From assembly GCA_007571115.1 (NCBI GenBank), contig RKSA01000141.1:1-14928 (forward strand): DNA of 14,928 bases, in the 5' to 3' direction. The notes beneath the pieces were generated by a model. That model was not told the origin of the DNA and did no database searches. It saw only the letters and a list, made by a program, of their open reading frames with translations. The stretch comes from Gammaproteobacteria bacterium. Lineage in GTDB: Bacteria > Pseudomonadota > Gammaproteobacteria > Pseudomonadales > Pseudohongiellaceae. Shown piece after piece: positions 1 to 6,206 of the stretch (position 1 is its first letter; each line of letters opens with the position of its first letter). The position numbers were made by a program, and so were the translations under genes.

Positions 1-336
1 GCTCGCCGAAGGAGGCTGGCCCGAAGGAGCGTCGCCGCGCAGGGCGACGAGGCGGCGAATTCCGGCACCGCGATAGGCCTCGAGCAGGCTGCGGACGATG
101 TCGAGGTCGCTGCCGCTGCTCGACAAGTGCGGCGCAACGGCCGAGCCGGCTTGGTGAAAGTCAAGCACGATGCCGCGAGTGCCTTCCTTGGTCGAGCCGC
201 CAGCGCCATAGGTAACGGAGAAAAAATCGGGGTTCAGGCCGGCAAGCTCGGCATGGACCTGATCGAGCCTGGCCCGGCCGGCATCGCTGCGCGGCGGAAA
301 GAACTCGACGCTGAACTGTGGCGCCGCTGCCGACAT
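1..336 (-). CDS. metF: Methylenetetrahydrofolate reductase, N-terminal part (cut by left edge)
   Basis: Reduces 5,10-methylene-THF to 5-methyl-THF with an FAD cofactor, supplying the methyl group for methionine synthesis in the cytoplasm. The 112 codons present, read from the ATG at 336, show the family's N-terminal landmarks in order: VEFFPPR near residues 10-16, SVTYGAGGST near 39-48, APHLS near 76-80 and VALRGD near 105-110. These match the first strands of the TIM barrel. In many MetF proteins the third motif reads HLTC; here it is HLSS. The gene starts 10 nt after the ahcY stop, with no strong Shine-Dalgarno, so translation probably relies on coupling within the operon. The C-terminal two thirds lie outside the window. 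Family assignment is secure. Confidence 0.95.
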   Translation of the reverse strand, partial: MSAAAPQFSVEFFPPRSDAGRARLDQVHAELAGLNPDFFSVTYGAGGSTKEGTRGIVLDFHQAGSAVAPHLSSSGSDLDIVRSLLEAYRGAGIRRLVALRGDAPSGQPPSAS

Positions 337-346
337 GCAAGAGAAC

Positions 347-1747
347 CTAGTAGCGGTAGCTTTCCGGCTTGAACGGGCCATCCGCGTCGACGCCGATGTA
401 TTCTGCCTGGGCTGGCGTCAGCCGCGTGAGCGTTCCGCCGAATCCGGCCACCATCAGGGCGGCGACTTCCTCGTCGAGCCTCTTTGGCAACACCGACACG
501 CTCACCTTGCGTTCGCTTGCTGCCTGGGAGGCGAATTTTTGCTCGAACAGATGCATCTGCGCGAGCACCTGATTGGCGAAGGAGCCGTCCATGACCCGGG
601 AAGGATGGCCGGTGGCATTGCCCAGGTTGATGAGGCGGCCTTCGGAAAGCAGGATCAGGTAGTCGTCGGGCCTGTTCCAGCCCTGGCGGTAGATGCGATG
701 AACCTGGGGCTTGACTTCCTGCCAGTCCCAGTGCTCGCGCATGTAGGCGGTGTCGATTTCGTTGTCGAAGTGGCCGATATTGCAGATCACCGCGCCGGCC
801 TTGAGCTTTTGCAGCATGAAACGGTCGCAGACACCGATATTGCCCGTCGCGGTCACGATCAGGTCGAGCTCGCCGAGCAATTGCCCGTCGATATCGTCGA
901 GGCGGCCGGTATTTTCGCCGTTGCGCCAGGGCGATACGAGCTGGAAGCCGTCCATGCACGCCTGCATCGCGCAAATCGGGTCGGCTTCGGCGACTTTCAC
1001 GATCATTCCTTCCTGGCGCAGGCTCTGGGCCGAGCCCTTGCCGACATCGCCATAGCCGATCACCAGGGCGAGCCGGCCGGCGAGCAGCATGTCGGTGCCG
1101 CGCTTGATGCCGTCGTTGAGGCTGTGGCGGCAGCCGTACTTGTTGTCGTTCTTCGACTTGGTCACCGAGTCGTTGACATTGATCGCCGGCACTTTGAGCA
1201 GGCCCTTCCCGAGCATTTCCTCAAGGCGATGCACTCCCGTGGTGGTCTCTTCGGTAATGCCGTGTATGCCCTCGAGCACTTCGGGGTAGCGCTCGTGCAG
1301 CATCGCGGTCAGGTCGCCGCCGTCGTCGAGCACCATGTTCGCGTTCCAGGGCTTGCCGTCCTTGAGGATCGTCTGCTCGATGCACCAGCAGCCTTCCTCT
1401 TCGGTCTGGCCCTTCCACGCGTATACCGCGATGCCTGCGGCCGCCATGCACGCTGCCGCGTGGTCCTGGGTGGAAAAGATGTTGCAGGAGGACCAGCGAA
1501 CTTCGGCGCCGAGGGCGGTCAGGGTCTCGATCAGCACTGCGGTTTGCACGGTCATGTGCAGGCAGCCGAGAATTCGCGCCCCGCGCAGGGGCTGGGTTTC
1601 GGCATGGCGCTGGCGCAAGGCCATCAACGCCGGCATTTCGGTTTCGGCGAGGCTGATCTCGCGCCTGCCGAAGCTGGCGAGGGAAAGGTCGGCGACCTTG
1701 AAGTCCTCGTACACGCTTTCCCTGGTCTTGACCATCAGATTGCTCAT
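347..1747 (-). CDS. ahcY: Adenosylhomocysteinase (SAH hydrolase)
   Basis: Reversibly hydrolyses S-adenosylhomocysteine to adenosine and homocysteine, relieving product inhibition of methyltransferases; a cytoplasmic NAD-dependent enzyme, tetrameric in the family. The 466 residues show the catalytic stretch SVTKSK (194-199, lysine 197), the conserved cysteine in YGCRHSL (206), the Rossmann motif GYGDVGKG (231-238) and the typical C-terminus PFKPESYRY. The length fits the bacterial form with the roughly 40-residue insertion. I chose the ATG at 1747 rather than one 18 nt upstream. It overlaps the metK stop as ATGA and has a strong GGGGAGGAG Shine-Dalgarno (1753-1761) 5 nt away; the upstream ATG lies in that Shine-Dalgarno region. 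Two local oddities are KNDN where KFDN is usual, and GCRHSL where GCRESL is usual. Confidence 0.97.
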   Translation of the reverse strand: MSNLMVKTRESVYEDFKVADLSLASFGRREISLAETEMPALMALRQRHAETQPLRGARILGCLHMTVQTAVLIETLTALGAEVRWSSCNIFSTQDHAAACMAAAGIAVYAWKGQTEEEGCWCIEQTILKDGKPWNANMVLDDGGDLTAMLHERYPEVLEGIHGITEETTTGVHRLEEMLGKGLLKVPAINVNDSVTKSKNDNKYGCRHSLNDGIKRGTDMLLAGRLALVIGYGDVGKGSAQSLRQEGMIVKVAEADPICAMQACMDGFQLVSPWRNGENTGRLDDIDGQLLGELDLIVTATGNIGVCDRFMLQKLKAGAVICNIGHFDNEIDTAYMREHWDWQEVKPQVHRIYRQGWNRPDDYLILLSEGRLINLGNATGHPSRVMDGSFANQVLAQMHLFEQKFASQAASERKVSVSVLPKRLDEEVAALMVAGFGGTLTRLTPAQAEYIGVDADGPFKPESYRY

Positions 1748-2946
1748 CAACGCTCCTCCCCGCATTGCAGGCGCTGCACGGAGCAGGCGCTGCCGGCTTC
1801 GTCACGCAGGATTTCTGCCAGATCGGTCCGTTCCCAACTGAAACCCGCGTCTTCGCGGCCGAAATGGCCGAACCTGGCGGTTTCGCGATAGATCGGCCGC
1901 AGCAGGTCGAGCTGCTCGATCAGGCCCTTGGGCCGCAATTCGAAATGCGCCTCGACGAGTTCGATGATTCGCGCTTCGGCGATGCTTCCAGTGCCGAAGG
2001 TCTCGACGCTGATCGAGGTCGGTTCCGCGACGCCGATGGCATAGGAAAGCTGCACCTCGCAGCGTCTGGCGATTCCCGCCGCGACGAGATTCTTGGCGAT
2101 GTGGCGAGCGGCATAGGACGCAGAGCGATCGACCTTGGAAGGATCCTTGCCCGAAAACGCCCCACCGCCGTGGCGGGCCGCGCCTCCATAGGTATCGACG
2201 ATGATCTTGCGCCCGGTCATGCCGCAGTCGCCGTGGGGGCCGCCGGTGACGAAGCGGCCCGTGGGGTTGATCAGGTAACGAACATTACGGCCAAGCCATG
2301 GCTCTGGCAGCACCGGCTTGACGATTTCCTCGATGACGGCCTCGCGAACCTCTTGCAAGGGGACATCCTCGGCGTGCTGAGTCGAAAGAACCACCGTCTC
2401 TATTCCTGCGGGGCTGCCATTTTCGTAGCGGAAACTGAGCTGGCTCTTGGCGTCGGGCCCGAGCCAGGGCAAGGTTCCGTTCTTGCGCACCTCGGCCTGG
2501 CGCTGCATCAGGCGATGCGAGTACGTGACCGGCGCGGGCATCAGCACATCGGTCTCGTCGGTGGCATAGCCAAACATCAGGCCCTGGTCACCGGCGCCCT
2601 GCTCTTTCATGTCGGTCTCGTCGACTCCCATGGCGATGTCGGCGGATTGCTGGCCGAGGGCATTGAGCACCGCGCAAGCTTCGCTGTCGAAGCCGAGCTT
2701 CCCGCTCGTGTAGCCGATTTCGCGAACGACCTCGCGCACCACGGGCTCGAGATCGACGACCGCCGAACTGCGCACTTCGCCAGCGAGCAGCACCATTCCG
2801 GTCTTGACGAGGGTTTCGCAGGCGACCCGGGCGTTTGCATCCTCGCGCAGCAGCGCGTCGAGCACCGCGTCGGAAATCTGGTCGGCGAGCTTGTCGGGGT
2901 GGCCTTCGGCCACCGATTCGGATGTGAACAGGCGCGAGCCGCTCAT
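1747..2946 (-). CDS. metK: S-adenosylmethionine synthetase
   Basis: Makes SAM from methionine and ATP, releasing phosphate and pyrophosphate; cytoplasmic. The 399 residues carry the family landmarks: GHPDK (15-19), the signature GAGDQG (117-122), GGPHGDCGMTGRK (235-247) and the P-loop-like glycine-rich GGGAFSGKDPSKVDRS (260-275). Residues 162-168 read LGPDAKS where many homologues have LRPDAKS, and the signature reads GDCGM instead of the usual GDAGL. The last 15 or so residues (cysteine-containing, Gln/Arg-rich) extend beyond the usual FGHFGRE...FxWE end of the family. The ATG at 2946 has GAGGAAC (2952-2958) 5 nt upstream. It follows the regulator gene by 15 nt and overlaps ahcY by 4 nt, so SAM synthesis and SAH recycling are translationally linked. 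Confidence 0.97.
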   Translation of the reverse strand: MSGSRLFTSESVAEGHPDKLADQISDAVLDALLREDANARVACETLVKTGMVLLAGEVRSSAVVDLEPVVREVVREIGYTSGKLGFDSEACAVLNALGQQSADIAMGVDETDMKEQGAGDQGLMFGYATDETDVLMPAPVTYSHRLMQRQAEVRKNGTLPWLGPDAKSQLSFRYENGSPAGIETVVLSTQHAEDVPLQEVREAVIEEIVKPVLPEPWLGRNVRYLINPTGRFVTGGPHGDCGMTGRKIIVDTYGGAARHGGGAFSGKDPSKVDRSASYAARHIAKNLVAAGIARRCEVQLSYAIGVAEPTSISVETFGTGSIAEARIIELVEAHFELRPKGLIEQLDLLRPIYRETARFGHFGREDAGFSWERTDLAEILRDEAGSACSVQRLQCGEER

Positions 2947-2961
2947 CGGGAGTTCCTCGAT

Positions 2962-3978
2962 CTATCGGACACGGGCATCGCGCTTCTTGCTGAAAATCTG
3001 CATCTGGATCTGGAAGCCGTTGCGCAGGCCGAGGAACGAGCTTTGCTGGTCTTCGAGGCCCGCCTGGCGCGCCCAGTCGTACAGGTCATCGGCGTCGAAG
3101 CCGAGCCAGAGGTCGCCGCAGGACTCGCGAACCCAGTCCTGATCGTGGCGGGTCAGGTCGCAGATCAGCAACTTGCCCGAAGGCGCCAGCAGGCGCGCGC
3201 AATCCTTGATCGTCATCGCTGGCGAAGGAATGTGGTGCAAGACCATTTCGAAGACGATGAGATCGAATTGCCGGTCGGTAATCGAACGCGTTTCCCCCAA
3301 CAGGAACTCGACCCCTTCGTGGCCTGCGGCGGCGACGGTCGTGCGCGCTTTTTCGAGCATGTCGGGGGAGTTGTCGAGGGCGGTGAGGCGCTGGAACTGT
3401 TTCCCGAGCTCGGCGAGAAACTGCCCCTCGCCCGGGCCAACCTCGAGAATCCGCGCCTGCCGCTCGAGGTTGAGGCCGGCGATCACGTCGTGCAGGCTGG
3501 TGGAATACTGGTCGTGGGCGACGATCAGCCCTTGCTGCTCGCGGAACTTGTCGGCATTGCGGCGGAAGAAGCGCAGCGAGGAGAGGCCGCGTTCCTGCTG
3601 GATCTGGCGGATCTTGCGATTCTGCGAGGTCGACAGCGGCAGCAGGTCCACCGAGGCAAGAATGCTGCGGCGGTTTTCGGCGAAGTCGATGTGGTCGTGT
3701 ACCAATGCGCGGCGATAGAACACGCAGGCGCCTTCGCGGCGAGTCGACAGCAATCCTGCCTGCAGCAGAATCTTCAGATGATGGCTCAGCGCCGACTGGC
3801 GAATGTCGAGGATGCGGCATAGTTCGAGCACGCTGAAGGATTCACTTTTCAGCAATCTGAGAACCTGCAGGCGCAGGCTGTCGGCCAGCGCCTTGTGCAG
3901 CGAGGTCAGGGCAAGCAGCGGCTCGGCGGCAGGGCGCGAACCGCTTTCGTACAGTATGGAAGCGGGATTGGTGCTCAT
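2962..3978 (-). CDS. ArsR-family regulator fused to SAM-dependent methyltransferase domain (SahR-like)
   Basis: A 338-residue two-domain protein. Residues about 20-95 are a winged helix of ArsR type; the helix-turn-helix spans about 53-77 with the recognition helix in QSALSHHLK. Residues about 150-330 form a class I methyltransferase fold: motif I LEVGPGEG (178-185), acidic LDNS (201-204) that would hold the ribose, and the FEMVLHHIPSP segment (243-253). It lacks the paired cysteines (ELCxC) of metal-sensing ArsR proteins, having ELCRIL. As first gene before metK, ahcY and metF, it matches the context of SahR, an ArsR-family, SAH-responsive regulator of methionine-cycle genes in Proteobacteria. 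I infer that the methyltransferase domain is a SAM/SAH sensor, though it could still be an enzyme. The start at 3978 has no strong Shine-Dalgarno. Domain calls are firm; the SahR role is probable. Confidence 0.85.
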   Translation of the reverse strand: MSTNPASILYESGSRPAAEPLLALTSLHKALADSLRLQVLRLLKSESFSVLELCRILDIRQSALSHHLKILLQAGLLSTRREGACVFYRRALVHDHIDFAENRRSILASVDLLPLSTSQNRKIRQIQQERGLSSLRFFRRNADKFREQQGLIVAHDQYSTSLHDVIAGLNLERQARILEVGPGEGQFLAELGKQFQRLTALDNSPDMLEKARTTVAAAGHEGVEFLLGETRSITDRQFDLIVFEMVLHHIPSPAMTIKDCARLLAPSGKLLICDLTRHDQDWVRESCGDLWLGFDADDLYDWARQAGLEDQQSSFLGLRNGFQIQMQIFSKKRDARVR

Positions 3979-4009
3979 TGCGGGTATTGGTCAGGGAAAC
4001 AGAGCGCGG

Positions 4010-4038
4010 ATAGTAGCAGCATCTGCGGCGATTGGCAA
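4010..4038 (-). promoter_or_regulatory. Predicted sigma-70 promoter of the methionine-cycle operon
   Basis: On the minus strand, -35 TTGCCA (4038-4033) is separated by exactly 17 nt from -10 TACTAT (4015-4010), about 30 nt upstream of the regulator ATG at 3978. Five of six -35 bases and four of six -10 bases match consensus. The 24-bp palindrome ends 4 nt upstream of the -35 hexamer, so a bound regulator would abut RNA polymerase. Prediction only. Confidence 0.5.
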
Positions 4039-4059
4039 TTTTATTTATCAAAATATTTT
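4032..4059 (+). promoter_or_regulatory. Possible divergent promoter of tkt-pgk-fba
   Basis: On the plus strand TTGGCA (4032-4037) lies 16 nt before TATTTT (4054-4059). The -35 overlaps the opposing TTGCCA, and the -10 lies inside the palindrome, so a protein on the palindrome would block it. The implied leader to the tkt ATG is about 135 nt. The match is modest and I saw no better candidate in 4067-4187. Confidence 0.3.
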
Positions 4060-4066
4060 GATAAAT
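4043..4066. promoter_or_regulatory. Perfect 24-bp palindromic operator candidate
   Basis: Each arm reads ATTTATCAAAAT and the other half is its exact reverse complement, with no spacer. All 24 positions are symmetric, in an otherwise GC-rich sequence. It sits in the divergent region between the SahR-like regulator and tkt. ArsR-family dimers bind AT-rich inverted repeats, and this is the only such palindrome I found in the window. It is therefore the best candidate for the regulator's own site. It is unlikely to be a terminator, as it lies upstream of both genes. Confidence 0.75.
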
Positions 4067-4187
4067 CACTGCGAGGCGCATCGATGCCGACAGGTTTCGG
4101 GCGAGTGGTCGGCACCGGCCAAGGGCTCTGGCAAGTTGGGTGCATCTGTGGGACGATAGCCGCCTTCGCAATTCCAGTCAGCGAGTC

Positions 4188-4195
4188 AGAAGGAG
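4188..4195 (+). promoter_or_regulatory. Ribosome binding site deciding the tkt start
   Basis: AGAAGGAG lies 7 nt before the ATG at 4203. The reading frame is open further upstream to an ATG at 4140, but that start has no such site and would add 21 residues lacking resemblance to transketolases. Confidence 0.8.
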
Positions 4196-4202
4196 TTTGT
4201 TC

Positions 4203-6206
4203 ATGGCCGATACGGCCGTGCCGCGCAGGCGGCTTGCCAACGCGATCCGGGCGTTGAGCATGGACGCTGTCCAGCAAGCGAAGTCGGGGCATCCTGGCGC
4301 CCCGATGGGAATGGCGGACATTGCCGAAGTGCTCTGGAACGACCATCTCAAGCACAATCCGGGCAATCCGGGCTGGTTCGACCGCGACCGTTTCGTGTTG
4401 TCGAACGGCCACGGCTCGATGCTGCTCTATTCGCTCTTGCACCTGAGCGGCTATGCAGTCCCCATGGACGAGCTGCGGCGCTTCAGGCAATTGCATTCGA
4501 TGACTCCAGGCCACCCCGAATTCGGCTACACGCCGGGAGTCGAGACGACCACCGGCCCGCTTGGCCAGGGGCTCGCCAACGCAGTCGGCATGGCGCTCGC
4601 CGAGCGAACTCTTGCCGCCCAGTTCAACCGCCCCGGGCACGAAATCGTCGATCATTGCACCTGGGCGTTCGTCGGCGACGGCTGCCTGATGGAAGGAATC
4701 TCCCACGAAGTCTGCTCGCTCGCGGGAACCCTGGGGCTCGGCAAGCTGATCGTGTTCTACGACGCCAACGGCATCTCGATCGACGGCGAAATCGGCCCCT
4801 GGTTTGCCGAGGACACCACGGCGCGCTTCGCCGCCTATGGCTGGCAGGTGCAGGAAATCGACGGCCACGATCCGGCGGCGATCAGCAAGGCGATCGAGGC
4901 GGCGCGAGCCGAAACCGCAAAGCCGAGCCTGATCCAGTGCCGGACGATCATCGGCTTCGGCTCGCCTGGCAAGCAGGGCACTGCGGCGAGCCACGGGGCG
5001 CCTTTGGGGGAGGACGAAGTCGAGGCGGCACGAAAGACCCTTGACTGGCCCCACGCGCCATTTTTCATTGCCGAGGAAATCGCTGCGGCGTGGGATGCCA
5101 CCGAGCGCGGCTTCATGGCGGAAAACCGCTGGAAGGAGCGGCTCGTCGCCTACGAGGAGGAATTCCCCGAGCTGGCGCTGGAGTTCGTGCGCCGCATGAA
5201 AGGCGAACTGCCAGGCGATTTTGCCGAACGCGCGACCGGTTTCGCCCGGCAACTGCAAGGGCAGGGCGCGAATATCCCCAGCCGCAAGGCTTCGCAGCTT
5301 TGCCTCGAGGAATTCGGCGGCCTGCTTCCCGAACTGATCGGCGGCTCGGCCGATCTGACCGGCTCGAACCTGACGCTCTGGTCAGGAAGCCGCTCGATCG
5401 CCGAAGCGACCGACGGCAACTACATCTATTTCGGCGTGCGCGAATTCGGCATGACCGCCATCGCCACGGGAATCGCCTTGCACGGCGGCTTCATCCCCTA
5501 TTGCGCGACCTTCCTCATGTTCATGGAATACGCGCGCAATGCCGTGCGCATGGCGAGCCTGATGCAGCAGCGCAATATCCTCGTCTACACCCACGACTCG
5601 ATCGGCCAGGGCGAGGACGGCCCGACGCATCAGCCCATAGAGCAATTGACCAACCTGCGCACGACGCCGAATCTTTCGCTGTGGCGGCCCTGCGATAGCG
5701 TCGAGTGCGCAGTTGCCTGGCACGCAGCCATCGCGCGCCAGGACGGGCCGACCGCGCTGGTGTTCACCCGGCAGGCGATTCCCCAGCAGCACCGCCCCGA
5801 CGAGCTCGTCGAATCGATCGGTCGCGGCGCATACGTGCTGCTCGACTGCGAAGGCGCCCCCGAAGTCATCGTCATCGCCACGGGCTCGGAAGTCGCGGTC
5901 AGCGCGGCCGCCGTGCGCGCCTTGCAAACCGAAGGCATCGCCGCGCGGCTCGTCTCGATGCCTAGCGTCGACGTGTTCGAGCAACAGCAAGAGAGCTGGC
6001 GCGAGGCGGTATTGCCCGGCAACGTGCGCAAACGCGTCGCGGTCGAAGCCGGTGCGACCGACTACTGGCGCAAGTTCGTCGGCCTCGAGGGCGAAGTGAT
6101 CGGCATGACGGGTTTCGGCGAGTCGGCGCCTGGTGGAGTCCTGATGGAACATTTCGGTTTTACCGCCGAGCGCGTCGCCAGCGTGGCGCGCTCGCTGCTC
6201 GAGTGA
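4203..6206 (+). CDS. tkt: Transketolase
   Basis: Thiamine-diphosphate enzyme that moves two-carbon ketol units between sugar phosphates in the Calvin cycle and non-oxidative pentose phosphate pathway; cytoplasmic dimer. The 667 residues have the usual length. Visible landmarks are SGHPG (28-32), GPLGQGLANAVG (118-129) and the ThDP/Mg motif GDG at 158-160 ending with N189. The pyrimidine domain contains REFGMTAIATG and DSIGQGEDGPTHQPIEQL, followed by the C-terminal domain. First gene of tkt-pgk-fba; its TGA overlaps the next ATG (TGATG at 6204-6208), implying coupled translation. Regulation may come from the palindrome upstream. In autotrophs it would be called cbbT, but the window has no RuBisCO or phosphoribulokinase gene to decide that. 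Confidence 0.97.
   Translation: MADTAVPRRRLANAIRALSMDAVQQAKSGHPGAPMGMADIAEVLWNDHLKHNPGNPGWFDRDRFVLSNGHGSMLLYSLLHLSGYAVPMDELRRFRQLHSMTPGHPEFGYTPGVETTTGPLGQGLANAVGMALAERTLAAQFNRPGHEIVDHCTWAFVGDGCLMEGISHEVCSLAGTLGLGKLIVFYDANGISIDGEIGPWFAEDTTARFAAYGWQVQEIDGHDPAAISKAIEAARAETAKPSLIQCRTIIGFGSPGKQGTAASHGAPLGEDEVEAARKTLDWPHAPFFIAEEIAAAWDATERGFMAENRWKERLVAYEEEFPELALEFVRRMKGELPGDFAERATGFARQLQGQGANIPSRKASQLCLEEFGGLLPELIGGSADLTGSNLTLWSGSRSIAEATDGNYIYFGVREFGMTAIATGIALHGGFIPYCATFLMFMEYARNAVRMASLMQQRNILVYTHDSIGQGEDGPTHQPIEQLTNLRTTPNLSLWRPCDSVECAVAWHAAIARQDGPTALVFTRQAIPQQHRPDELVESIGRGAYVLLDCEGAPEVIVIATGSEVAVSAAAVRALQTEGIAARLVSMPSVDVFEQQQESWREAVLPGNVRKRVAVEAGATDYWRKFVGLEGEVIGMTGFGESAPGGVLMEHFGFTAERVASVARSLLE

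Noticed and set aside
335..1891. A 518-codon open frame on the plus strand opposite ahcY
   Set aside because: Shadow of ahcY: the minus-strand frame has every AhcY landmark, while this one has no family resemblance or ribosome site.
1765..3822. A 685-codon open frame on the plus strand opposite metK and the regulator gene
   Set aside because: It is antisense to two clearly conserved genes, has no recognisable motif, and is explained by GC-rich third positions that suppress stop codons on the opposite strand.
4043..4066. The palindrome as a rho-independent terminator
   Set aside because: It lies upstream of both divergent genes, has an AT-only core without a GC stem, and no transcript enters it from either side.
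4041..5258. A 405-codon open frame on the minus strand opposite tkt
   Set aside because: Shadow of transketolase; it also runs through the palindrome and the promoter region.
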